Assembly: GCF_051020765.1 (NCBI RefSeq)
Contig: NW_027469104.1
Location: 1,036,885-1,100,884 of the forward strand
Reading direction: 5' to 3'
Source of the DNA: Lasioglossum baleicum
Taxonomy: Eukaryota > Arthropoda > Insecta > Hymenoptera > Halictidae
DNA: 64,000 nt
The translations under genes and the position numbers were made by a program. Below are positions 12,501 through 23,947 of the stretch, piece after piece (positions within the stretch are counted from its first letter, which is position 1; each line of letters opens with the position of its first letter). The notes below the pieces were generated by a model, which was not told where the DNA came from, made no database searches, and worked only from the letters and a program-made list of their open reading frames with translations.

Positions 12501-13980
12501 GTTATGCGTTATGCGTTATGCGTTATGCGTTATTCGTTATGCGTTATGCGTTATGCGTTATGCGTTATGCGTTATGCGTTATGCGTTATGCGTTATGCGT
12601 TATGCGTTATGCGTTATGCGTTATGCGTTATGCGTTATGCGTTATGCGTTATGCGTTATGCGTTATGCGTTATGCGTTATGCGTTATGCGTTATGCGTTA
12701 TGCGTTATGCGTTATTCGTTATGCGTTATGCGTTATGCGTTGTGGGTTATCCGTTATGCGTTATCCGTTATGCGTTATGCGTTATGCGTTATCCGTTATG
12801 CGTTATCCGTTATGCGTTACGCGTTATGCGTCATGCGTTATGCGTTATGCGTTATGCGTCATGCGTTATGCGTTATGCGTTATTCGTTATGCGTTATGCG
12901 TTATGCGTTATGCGTTATGCGTTATGCGTTATGCGTTATGCGTTATGCGTTATGCGTTATGCGTTATGCGTTATGCGTTATGCGTTATGCGTTATGCGTT
13001 ATGCGTTATGCGTTATGCGTTATGCGTTATGCGTTATGCGTTATGCGTTATGCGTTATGCGTTATGCGTTATGCGTTATGCGTTATGCGTTATGCGTTAT
13101 GCGTTATGCGTTATGCGTTATGCGTTATGCGTTATGCGTTATGCGTTATGCGTTATGCGTTATGCGTTATGCGTTATGCGTTATGCGTTAAGCGTTATAC
13201 GTTATGCGATATGCGTTATTCGTTATGCGTTATGCGTTATGCGTTATGCGTTATGCGTTATGCGTTATGCGTTATGCGTTATGCGTTATGCGTTATGCGT
13301 TATGCGTTATGCGTTATGCGTTATGCGTTATGCGTTATGCGTTATGCGTTATGCGTTATGCGTTATGCGTTATGCGTTATGCGTTATGCGTTATGCGTTA
13401 TGCGTTATGCGTTATGCGTTATGCGTTATGCGTTATGCGTTGTGCGTTATGCGTTATGCGTTATGCGTTATGCGTTATGCGTTATGCGTTATGCGTTATG
13501 CGTTATGCGTTATGCGTTATGCGTTATGCGTTATGCGTTATGCGTTATGCGTTATGCGTTATGCGTTATGCGTTATGCGTTATGCGTTATGCGTTATGCG
13601 TTATGCGTTATGCGTTATGCGTTATTCGTTATGCGTTATGCGTTATGCGTTGTGGGTTATCCGTTATGCGTCATGCGTTATCCGTTATGCGTTATGCGTT
13701 ATGCGTTATCCGTTATGCGTTATCCGTTATGCGTTACGCGTTATGCGTTATGCGTTATGCGTTATGCGTTATGCGTTATGCGTTATGCGTTATGCGTTAT
13801 GCGTTATGCGTCATGCGTTATGCGTTATGCGTTATGCGTTATGCGTTATGCGTTATGCGTTATGCGTTATGCGTTATGCGTTATGCGTTATGCGTTATGC
13901 GTTATGCGTTATGCGTTATGCGTTATGCGTTATGCGTTACGCGTTATGCGTTATGCGTTATGCGTTATGCGTTATGCGTT
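6554..13980 (+). repeat. Array domain 3: alternating A/B variants of the family-1 cassette
   Basis: Two cassette subtypes alternate. Type A has GTGGGTT 21 bp after ATTCGTT (6575, 8276, 9550, 11811), and the last three also share ACCCGTT. Type B has a 28-bp gap and lacks the first ATGCGTC (9116, 10418, 12742). A-to-B distances are 840, 868 and 931 bp; A-to-A distances are 1,274 and 2,261 bp. Between cassettes lie pentads (ATGCGAT at 7086, 8675, 9970, 10922, 12287, 13204) with double ATGCGTC and often GTGCGTT. A typical family-1 cassette (GTGGGTT 13652) closes the domain. Confidence 0.9.
11055..11789 (+). repeat. Longest perfect heptamer run noted, 735 bp (105 units)
   Basis: No substitution between a triple ATGCGTC (11034-11054) and ATTCGTT at 11790. 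Runs of this kind separate the variant islands and differ in length between otherwise matching blocks, which suggests they expand and contract and host the exchange breakpoints. Confidence 0.93.
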
Positions 13981-14071
13981 AAGCGTTATACGTTATGCGA
14001 TATGCGTTATTCGTTATGCTTTATGCGTTATGCGTTGTGGGTTATCCGTTATGCGTCATGCGTTATCCGTT
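13981..14071 (+). repeat. Family-2 cassette (type copy, 13 heptamers)
   Basis: AAGCGTT 13981, ATACGTT 13988, ATGCGAT 13995, ATTCGTT 14009, ATGCTTT 14016, GTGGGTT 14037, ATCCGTT 14044, ATGCGTC 14051, ATCCGTT 14065. I count 27 copies, with ATGCGAT at 13995, 14862, 16815, 17396, 19097, 21540, 24025, 25467, 26930, 28939, 33181, 34945, 35749, 36302, 39578, 41335, 41454, 42399, 42518, 43694, 47089, 50330, 52115, 55790, 57638 and 63077, plus 39137 where the unit is ATGCCCT. It looks like a pentad fused to the centre of a family-1 cassette. Confidence 0.93.
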
Positions 14072-14386
14072 ATGCGTTATGCGTTATGCGTTATGCGTTA
14101 TGCGTTATGCGTTATGCGTTATGCGTTATGCGTTATGCGTTATGCGTTATGCGTTATGCGTTACGCGTTATGCGTTATGCGTTATGCGTTATGCGTTAAG
14201 CGTTATACGTTATGCGTTATGCGTTATGCGTTATGCGTTATGCGTTATGCGTTATGCGTTATGCGTTATGCGTTATGCTTTATGCGTTATGCGTTATGCG
14301 TTATGCGTTATGCGTTATGCGTTATGCGTTATGCGTTATGCGTTATGCGTTATGCGTTATGCGTTATGCGTTAAGCGTTATACGTT

Positions 14387-14399
14387 ATGCGATTGCGTT
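14387..14399 (+). other. Register break 1: 1-bp deletion after ATGCGAT
   Basis: The unit after ATGCGAT reads TGCGTT and lacks its leading A. All upstream unit starts fall at position 2 modulo 7; all downstream ones shift by one. It lies in a pentad (AAGCGTT at 14373) whose other members are normal. The only other register break, at 35350, is identical in sequence and context. Confidence 0.95.
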
Positions 14400-16247
14400 A
14401 TTCGTTATGCGTTATGCGTTATGCGTTATGCGTTATGCGTTATGCGTTATGCGTTATGCGTTATGCGTTATGCGTTATGCGTTATGCGTTATGCGTTATG
14501 CGTCATGCGTCATGCGTTATGCGTTATGCGTTATGCGTTATGCGTTATGCGTTATGCGTTATGCGTTATGCGTTATGCGTTGTGCGTTATGCGTTATGCG
14601 TTATGCGTTATGCGTTATTCGTTATGCGTTATGCGTTATGCGTTATGCGTTATGCGTTATGCGTTATGCGTTATGCGTTATGCGTTATGCGTTATGCGTT
14701 ATGCGTTATGCGTTATGCGTTATGCGTTATGCGTTATGCGTTATGCGTTATGCGTTATGCGTTATGCGTTATGCGTTATGCGTTATGCGTTATGCGTTAT
14801 CCGTTATGCGTTACGCGTTATGCGTTATGCGTTATGCGTTATGCGTTAAGCGTTATACGTTATGCGATATGCGTTATTCGTTATGCTTTATGCGTTATGC
14901 GTTGTGGGTTATCCGTTATGCGTCATGCGTTATCCGTTATGCGTTATGCGTTATGCGTTATGCGTTATGCGTTATGCGTTATGCGTTATGCGTTATGCGT
15001 TATGCGTTATGCGTTATGCGTTATGCGTTATGCGTTATGCGTTATGCGTTATGCGTTATGCGTTATGCGTTATGCGTTATGCGTTATGCGTTATGCGTTA
15101 TGCGTTATGCGTTATGCGTTATGCGTTATGCGTTATGCGTTATGCGTTATGCGTTATGCGTTATGCTTTATGCGTTATGCGTTATGCGTTATGCGTTATG
15201 CGTTATGCGTTATGCGTTATGCGTTATGCGTTATGCGTTATGCGTTATGCGTTATGCGTTATGCGTTATGCGTTATGCGTTATGCGTTATGCGTTATGCG
15301 TTATGCGTTATGCGTTATGCGTTATGCGTTATGCGTCATGCGTTATGCGTTATGCGTTATTCGTTATGCGTTATGCGTTATGCGTTATGCGTTATGCGTT
15401 ATGCGTTATGCGTTATGCGTTATGCGTTATGCGTTATGCGTTATGCGTTATGCGTTATGCGTTATGCGTTATGCGTTATGCGTTATGCGTTATGCGTTAT
15501 GCGTTATGCGTTATGCGTTATGCGTTATGCGTTATGCGTTATGCGTTATGCGTTATGCGTTATGCGTTATGCGTTATGCGTTATGCGTTATGCGTTATGC
15601 GTTATGCGTTATGCGTTATGCGTTATGCGTTATGCGTTATGCGTTATGCGTTATGCGTTATGCGTTATGCGTTATGCGTTATGCGTTATGCGTTATGCGT
15701 TATGCGTTATGCGTTATGCGTTATGCGTTATGCGTTATGCGTTATGCGTTATGCGTTATGCGTTATGCGTTATGCGTTATGCGTTATGCGTTATGCGTTA
15801 TGCGTTATGCGTTATGCGTTATGCTTTATGCGTTATGCGTTATGCGTTATGCGTTATGCGTTATGCGTTATGCGTTATGCGTTATGCGTTATGCGTTATG
15901 CGTTATGCGTCATGCGTTATGCGTTATGCGTTATGCGTTATGCGTTATGCGTTATGCGTTATGCGTTATGCGTTATGCGTTATGCGTTATGCGTTATGCG
16001 TTATGCGTTATGCGTTATGCGTTATGCGTTATGCGTTATGCGTTATGCGTTATGCGTTATGCGTTATGCGTTATGCGTTATGCGTTAAGCGTTATACGTT
16101 ATGCGATATGCGTTATGCGTTATGCGTTATGCGTTATGCGTTATGCGTTATGCGTTATGCGTTATGCGTTATGCGTTATGCGTTATGCGTTATGCGTTAT
16201 GCGTTATGCGTTATGCCTTATGCGTTATGCGTTATGCGTAATGCGTT

Positions 16248-16289
16248 ATGAGTAATGTGTCATGCGTTATGCGTTATGGACTATGCTTT
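16248..16289 (+). repeat. M island without D
   Basis: ATGAGTA, ATGTGTC, then ATGGACT and ATGCTTT, followed by GTGGGTT, with ATGCGTC then an unusual ATGCTTT near 16326. A private ATGCCTT lies about 35 bp upstream. No D island exists within 6 kb. It sits inside the 1,953-bp stretch (14862-16814) that is absent from the related locus at 35.7 kb. Confidence 0.92.
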
Positions 16290-17381
16290 ATGCGTTATGC
16301 GTTGTGGGTTATCCGTTATGCGTCATGCTTTATCCGTTATGCGTTATGCGTTATGCGTTATGCGTTATGCGTTATCCGTTATGCGTTATCCGTTATGCGT
16401 TACGCGTTATGCGTTATGCGTTATGCGTTATGCGTTATGCGTTATGCGTTATGCGTCATGCGTTATTCGTTATGCGTTATGCGTTATGCGTTATGCGTTA
16501 TGCGTTATGCGTTATGCGTTATGCGTTATGCGTTATGCGTTATGCGTTATGCGTTATGCGTTATGCGTTATGCGTTATGCGTTATGCGTTATGCGTTATG
16601 CGTTATGCGTTATGCGTTATGCGTTATGCGTTATGCGTTATGCGTTATGCGTTATGCGTTATGCGTTATGCGTTATGCGTTATGCGTTATGCGTTATGCG
16701 TTATGCGTTATGCGTTATGCGTTATGCGTTATGCGTTATGCGTTATGCGTTATCCGTTATGCGTTACGCGTTATGCGTTATGCGTTATGCGTTATGCGTT
16801 AAGCGTTATACGTTATGCGATATGCGTTATTCGTTATGCTTTATGCGTTATGCGTTGTGGGTTATCCGTTATGCGTCATGCGTTATCCGTTATGCGTTAT
16901 GCGTTATGCGTTATGCGTTATGCGGTATGCGTTATGCGTTATGCGTTATGCGTTATGCGTTATGCGTTATGCGTTATGCGTTATGCGTTATGCGTTATGC
17001 GTTATGCGTTATGCGTTATGCGTTATGCGTTATGCGTTATGCGTTATGCGTTATGCGTTATGCGTTATGCGTTATGCGTTATGCGTTATGCGTTATGCGT
17101 TATGCGTTATGCGTTATGCGTTATGCGTTATGCGTTATGCGTTATGCGTTATGCGTTATGCGTTATGCGTTATGCGTTATGCGTTATGCGTTATGCGTTA
17201 TGCGTTATGCGTTATGCGTTATGCGTTATGCGTTATGCGTTATGCGTTATGCGTTATGCGTTATGCGTTATGCGTTATGCGTTATGCGTTATGCGTTATG
17301 CGTTATGCGTTATGCGTTATGCGTTATGCGTTATCCGTTATGCGTTACGCGTTATGCGTTATGCGTTATGCGTTATGCGTT

Positions 17382-20300
17382 AAGCGTTATACGTTATGCG
17401 ATATGCGTTATTCGTTATGCTTTATGCGTTATGCGTTGTGGGTTATCCGTTATGCGTCATGCGTTATCCGTTATGCGTTATGCGTTATGCGTTATGCGTT
17501 ATGCGTTATGCGTTATGCGTTATGCGTTATGCGTTATGCGTTATGCGTTATGCGTTATGCGTTACGCGTTATGCGTTATGCGTTATGCGTTATGCGTTAA
17601 GCGTTATACGTTATGCGTTATGCGTTATGCGTTATGCGTTATGCGTTATGCGTTATGCGTTATGCGTTATGCGTTATGCGTTATGCGTTATGCGTTATGC
17701 TTTATGCGTTATGCGTTATGCGTTATGCGTTATGCGTTATGCGTTATGCGTTATGCGTTATGCGTTATGCGTTATGCGTTATGCGTTATGCGTTATGCGT
17801 TATGCGTTATGCGTTATGCGTTATGCGTTATGCGTTATGCGTTATGCGTTATGCGTTATGCGTTATGCGTTATGCGTTATGCGTTATGCGTTATGCGTTA
17901 TGCGTTATGCGTTATGCGTTATGCGTTATGCGTTATGCGTTATGCGTTATGCGTTATGCGTTATGCGTTATGCGTTATGCGTTATGCGTTATGCGTTATG
18001 CGTTATGCGTTATGCGTTATGCGTTATGCGTTATGCGTTATGCGTTATGCGTTATGCGTTATGCGTTATGCGTTATGCGTTATGCGTTATGCGTTATGCG
18101 TTATGCGTTATGCGTTATGCGTTATGCGTTATGCGTTATGCGTTATGCGTTATGCGTTATGCGTTATGCGTTATGCGTTATGCGTTATGCGTTATGCGTT
18201 ATTCGTTATTCGTTATGCGTTATGCGTTATGCGTTGTGGGTTATCCGTTATGCGTCATGCGTTATCCGTTATGCGTTATGCGTTATGCGTTATCCGTTAT
18301 GCGTTATCCGTTATGCGTTACGCGTTATGCGTTATGCGTTATGCGTTATGCGTTATGCGTTATGCGTCATGCGTTATGCGTTATGCGTTATTCGTTATGC
18401 GTTATGCGTTATGCGTTATGCGTTATGCGTTATGCGTTATGCGTTATGCGTTATGCGTTATGCGTTATGCGTTATGCGTTATGCGTTATGCGTTATGCGT
18501 TATGCGTTATGCGTTATGCGTTATGCGTTATGCGTTATGCGTTATGCGTTATGCGTTATGCGTTATGCGTTATGCGTTATGCGTTATGCGTTATGCGTTA
18601 TGCGTTATGCGTTATGCGTTATGCGTTATGCGTTATGCGTTATGCGTTAAGCGTTATACGTTATGCGATATGCGTTATTCGTTATGCGTTATGCGTTATG
18701 CGTTATGCGTTATGCGTTATGCGTTATGCGTTATGCGTTATGCGTTATGCGTTATGCGTTATGCGTTATGCGTTATGCGTTATGCGTTATGCGTTATGCG
18801 TTATGCGTTATGCGTTATGCGTTATGCGTTATGCGTTATGCGTTATGCGTTATGCGTTATGCGTTATGCGTTATGCGTTATGCGTTATGCGTTATGCGTT
18901 ATGCGTTATGCGTTATGCGTTATGCGTTATGCGTTATGCGTTATGCGTTATGCGTTATGCGTTATGCGTTATGCGTTATGCGTTATGCGTTATGCGTTAT
19001 GCGTTATGCGTTATGCGTTATGCGTTATGCGTTATCCGTTATGCGTTACGCGTTATGCGTTATGCGTTATGCGTTATGCGTTAAGCGTTATACGTTATGC
19101 GATATGCGTTATTCGTTATGCTTTATGCGTTATGCGTTGTGGGTTATCCGTTATGCGTCATGCGTTATCCGTTATGCGTTATGCGTTATGCGTTATGCGT
19201 TATGCGTTATGCGTTATGCGTTATGCGTTATGCGTTATGCGTTATGCGTTATGCGTTATGCGTTACGCGTTATGCGTTATGCGTTATGCGTTATGCGTTA
19301 AGCGTTATACGTTATGCGTTATGCGTTATGCGTTATGCGTTATGCGTTATGCGTTATGCGTTATGCGTTATGCGTTATGCGTTATGCGTTATGCGTTATG
19401 CTTTATGCGTTATGCGTTATGCGTTATGCGTTATGCGTTATGCGTTATGCGTTATGCGTTATGCGTTATGCGTTATGCGTTATGCGTTATGCGTTATGCG
19501 TTATGCGTTATGCGTTATGCGTTATGCGTTATGCGTTATGCGTTATGCGTTATGCGTTATGCGTTATGCGTTATGCGTTATGCGTTATGCGTTATGCGTT
19601 ATGCGTTATGCGTTATGCGTTATGCGTTATGCGTTATGCGTTATGCGTTATGCGTTATGCGTTATGCGTTATGCGTTATGCGTTATGCGTTATGCGTTAT
19701 GCGTTATGCGTTATGCGTTATGCGTTATGCGTTATGCGTTATGCGTTATGCGTTATGCGTTATGCGTTATGCGTTATGCGTTATGCGTTATGCGTTATGC
19801 GTTATGCGTTATGCGTTATGCGTTATGCGTTATGCGTTATGCGTTATGCGTTATGCGTTATGCGTTATGCGTTATGCGTTATGCGTTATGCGTTATTCGT
19901 TATTCGTTATGCGTTATGCGTTATGCGTTGTGGGTTATCCGTTATGCGTCATGCGTTATCCGTTATGCGTTATGCGTTATGCGTTATCCGTTATGCGTTA
20001 TCCGTTATGCGTTACGCGCTATGCGTTATGCGTTATGCGTTATGCGTTATGCGTTATGCGTCATGCGTTATGCGTTATGCGTTATTCGTTATGCGTTATG
20101 CGTTATGCGTTATGCGTTATGCGTTATGCGTTATGCGTTATGCGTTATGCGTTATGCGTTATGCGTTATGCGTTATGCGTTATGCGTTATGCGTTATGCG
20201 TTATGCGTTATGCGTTATGCGTTATGCGTTATGCGTTATGCGTTATGCGTTATGCGTTATGCGTTATGCGTTATGCGTTATGCGTTATGCGTTATGCGTT

Positions 20301-20690
20301 ATGCGTTATGCGTTATGCGTTATGCGTTATGCGTTAAGCGTTATACGTTATGCGATATGCGTTATTCGTTATGCGTTATGCGTTATGCGTTATGCGTTAT
20401 GCGTTATGCGTTATGCGTTATGCGTTATGCGTTATGCGTTATGCGTTATGCGTTATGCGTTATGCGTTATGCGTTATGCGTTATGCGTTATGCGTTATGC
20501 GTTATGCGTTATGCGTTATGCGTTATGCGTTATGCGTTATGCGTTATGCGTTATGCGTTATGCGTTATGCGTTATGCGTTATGCGTTATGCGTTATGCGT
20601 TATGCGTTATGCGTTATGCGTTATGCGTTATGCGTTATGCGTTATGCGTTATGCGTTATGCGTTATGCGTTATGCGTTATGCGTTATGCG
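17382..20690 (+). repeat. Tandem duplication with about 1.7-kb period
   Basis: Family-2 ATGCGAT 17396, GTGGGTT 17438, the second pentad remnant (17613) and ATGCTTT 17697 recur 1,701 bp later (19097, 19139, 19314, 19398). The adjacent double ATTCGTT (18201 and 19895) and GTGGGTT (18236 and 19930) are 1,694 bp apart. The next pentads (18663 and 20350) are 1,687 bp apart. Copy 2 has thus lost two canonical units and gained ATGCGCT near 20027. Confidence 0.88.
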
Positions 20691-20895
20691 TTATTCGTTA
20701 TGCGTTATGCGTTATGCGTTGTGGGTTATCCGTTATGCGTCATGCGTTATCCGTTATGCGTTATGCGTTATGCGTTATCCGTTATGCGTTATCCGTTATG
20801 CGTTACGCGTTATGCGTTATGCGTTATGCGTCATGCGTTATGCGTTATGCGTTATTCGTTATGCGTTATGCGTTATGCGTTATGCGTTATGCGTA

Positions 20896-21476
20896 ATGCG
20901 TTATGCGTTATGCGTTATGCGTTATGCGTTATGCGTTATGCGTTATGCGTTATGCGTTATGCGTTATGCGTTATGCGTTATGCGTTATGCGTTATGCGTT
21001 ATGCGTTATGCGTTATGCGTTATGCGTTATGCGTTATGCGTTATGCGTTATGCGTTATGCGTTATGCGTTATGCGTTATGCGTTATGCGTTATGCGTTAT
21101 GCGTTATGCGTTATGCGTTATGCGTTATGCGTTATGCGTTATGCGTTATGCGTTATGCGTTATGCGTTATGCGTTATGCGTTATGCGTTATGCGTTATGC
21201 GTTATGCGTTATGCGTTATGCGTTATGCGTTATGCGTTATGCGTTATGCGTTATGCGTTATGCGTTATGCGTTATGCGTTATGCGTTATGCGTTATGCGT
21301 TATGCGTTATGCGTTATGCGTTATGCGTTATGCGTTATGCGTTATGCGTTATGCGTTATGCGTTATGCGTTATGCGTTATGCGTTATGCGTTATGCGTTA
21401 TGCGTTATGCGTTATGCGTTATGCGTTATGCGTTATGCGTTATGCGTTATGCGTTATGCGTTATGCGTTATGCGTT
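20896..21476 (+). repeat. Perfect heptamer run, 581 bp (83 units)
   Basis: Bounded by ATGCGTA at 20889 and ATCCGTT at 21477, with no substitution between. Confidence 0.9.
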
Positions 21477-22561
21477 ATCCGTTATGCGTTACGCGTTATG
21501 CGTTATGCGTTATGCGTTATGCGTTAAGCGTTATACGTTATGCGATATGCGTTATTCGTTATGCTTTATGCGTTATGCGTTGTGGGTTATCCGTTATGCG
21601 TCATGCGTTATCCGTTATGCGTTATGCGTTATGCGTTATGCGTTATGCGTTATGCGTTATGCGTTATGCGTTATGCGTTATGCGTTATGCGTTATGCGTT
21701 ATGCGTTATGCGTTATGCGTTATGCGTTATGCGTTATGCGTTATGCGTTATGCGTTATGCGTTATGCGTTATGCGTTATGCGTTATGCGTTATGCGTTAT
21801 GCGTTATGCGTTATGCGTTATGCGTTATGCGTTATGCGTTATGCGTTATGCTTTATGCGTTATGCGTTATGCGTTATGCGTTATGCGTTATGCGTTATGC
21901 GTTATGCGTTATGCGTTATGCGTTATGCGTTATGCGTTATGCGTTATGCGTTATGCGTTATGCGTTATGCGTTATGCGTTATGCGTTATGCGTTATGCGT
22001 TATGCGTTATGCGTTATGCGTTATGCGTCATGCGTTATGCGTTATGCGTTATTCGTTATGCGTTATGCGTTATGCGTTATGCGTTATGCGTTATGCGTTA
22101 TGCGTTATGCGTTATGCGTTATGCGTTATGCGTTATGCGTTATGCGTTATGCGTTATGCGTTATGCGTTATGCGTTATGCGTTATGCGTTATGCGTTATG
22201 CGTTATGCGTTATGCGTTATGCGTTATGCGTTATGCGTTATGCGTTATGCGTTATGCGTTATGCGTTATGCGTTATGCGTTATGCGTTATGCGTTATGCG
22301 TTATGCGTTATGCGTTATTCGTTATGCGTTATGCGTTATGCGCTATGCGTTATGCGTTATCCGTTATGCGTTACGCGTTATGCGTTATGCGTTATGCGTT
22401 ATGCGTTATGCGTCATGCGTTATCCGTTATGCGTTATGCGTTATGCGTTATGCGTTATGCGTTATGCGTTATGCGTTATGCGTTATGCGTTATGCGTTAT
22501 GCGTTATGCGTTATGTGTTATGCGTTGTGCTTTACGGGTTATGCGATATGCGTTATGCGTT

Positions 22562-22687
22562 ATGACTTTTTCATTGAGCGTTATGCGTTATGCGTAATGC
22601 GTTATGCATTATCCGTTATGCGTTATGCGTTATGCGTAATGCGTTATGAGTAATGTGTCATGCGTTATGCGTTATGGACTATGCTTT
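22562..22687 (+). repeat. D-M pair, 84-bp spacing
   Basis: D (GAGCG type) at 22562 and M at 22646. The leader ATGTGTT 22513, GTGCTTT, ACGGGTT is present. The unit after ATGCATT is ATCCGTT, unlike other copies. Downstream of M a GTGGGTT cassette carries ATCCATT and ATGCTTT. Confidence 0.93.
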
Positions 22688-23359
22688 ATGCGTTATGCGT
22701 TGTGGGTTATCCGTTATGCGTCATGCGTTATCCATTATGCTTTATGCGTTATGCGTTATGCGTTATCCGTTATGCGTTATCCGTTATGCGTTACGCGTTA
22801 TGCGTTATGCGTTATGCGTTATGCGTTAAGCGTTATACGTTATGCGATATGCGTTATTCGTTATGCGTTATGCGTTATGCGTTATGCGTTATGCGTTATG
22901 CGTTATGCGTTATGCGTTATGCGTTATGCGTTATGCGTCATGCGTCATGCGTTATGCGTTATGCGTTATGCGTTATGCGTTATGCGTTATGCGTTATGCG
23001 TTATGCGTTATGCGTTGTGCGTTATGCGTTATGCGTTATGCGTTATGCGTTATTCGTTATGCGTTATGCGTTATGCGTTATGCGTTATGCGTTATGCGTT
23101 ATGCGTTATGCGTTATGCGTTATGCGTTATGCGTTATGCGTTATGCGTTATGCGTTATGCGTTATGCGTTATGCGTTATGCGTTATGCGTTATGCGTTAT
23201 GCGTTATGCGTTATGCGTTATGCGTTATGCGTTATGCGTTATGCGTTATGCGTTATGCGTTATGCGTTATGCTTTATGCGTTATGCGTTATGCGTTATGC
23301 GTTATGCGTTATGCGTTATGCGTTATGCGTCATGCGTTATGCGTTATGCGTTATTCGTT

Positions 23360-23947
23360 ATGCGTTATGCGTTATGCGTTATGCGTTATGCGTTATGCGT
23401 TATGCGTTATGCGTTATGCGTTATGCGTTATGCGTTATGCGTTATGCGTTATGCGTTATGCGTTATGCGTTATGCGTTATGCGTTATGCGTTATGCGTTA
23501 TGCGTTATGCGTTATGCGTTATGCGTTATGCGTTATGCGTTATGCGTTATGCGTTATGCGTTATGCGTTATGCGTTATGCGTTATGCGTTATGCGTTATG
23601 CGTTATGCGTTATGCGTTATGCGTTATGCGTTATGCGTTATGCGTTATGCGTTATGCGTTATGCGTTATGCGTTATGCGTTATGCGTTATGCGTTATGCG
23701 TTATGCGTTATGCGTTATGCGTTATGCGTTATGCGTTATGCGTTATGCGTTATGCGTTATGCGTTATGCGTTATGCGTTATGCGTTATGCGTTATGCGTT
23801 ATGCGTTATGCGTTATGCGTTATGCGTTATGCGTTATGCGTTATGCGTTATGCGTTATGCGTTATGCGTTATGCGTTATGCGTTATGCGTTATGCGTTAT
23901 GCGTTATGCGTTATGCGTTATGCGTTATGCGTTATGCGTTATGCGTT
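23360..23947 (+). repeat. Perfect heptamer run, 588 bp (84 units)
   Basis: Runs unbroken from the unit after ATTCGTT (23353) to ACGCGTT (23948). The latter begins a pair of ACGCGTT 21 bp apart that precedes the family-2 cassettes at 24025, 25467, 39578, 41335, 43694 and 52115. Confidence 0.9.

Larger units (their letters stand above)
13981..22561 (+). repeat. Array domain 4: family-2 cassettes, a 1.7-kb duplication and one M island
   Basis: Family-2 cassettes appear here first (ATGCGAT at 13995, 14862, 16815, 17396, 19097, 21540). Family-1 cassettes recur with GTGGGTT at 18236, 19930 and 20721. One M island lies at 16248, and the first 1-bp register break is at 14393. Other marks are ATGCTTT near 15168 and 15823, ATGCCTT near 16214, ATGCGGT 16920 and ATGCGTA 20889. 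The stretch 20896-21476 is a perfect run of 83 units. Confidence 0.92.

Noticed and set aside
7086..13982. Very long open frame of MRYALCV repeats, and many similar frames on the + strand
   Set aside because: All three + frames give the same peptide from the bare heptamer. Stops appear only where substituted units happen to create them, and there is no non-repeat sequence, ribosome-binding context or codon signal. These are by-products of the repeat.
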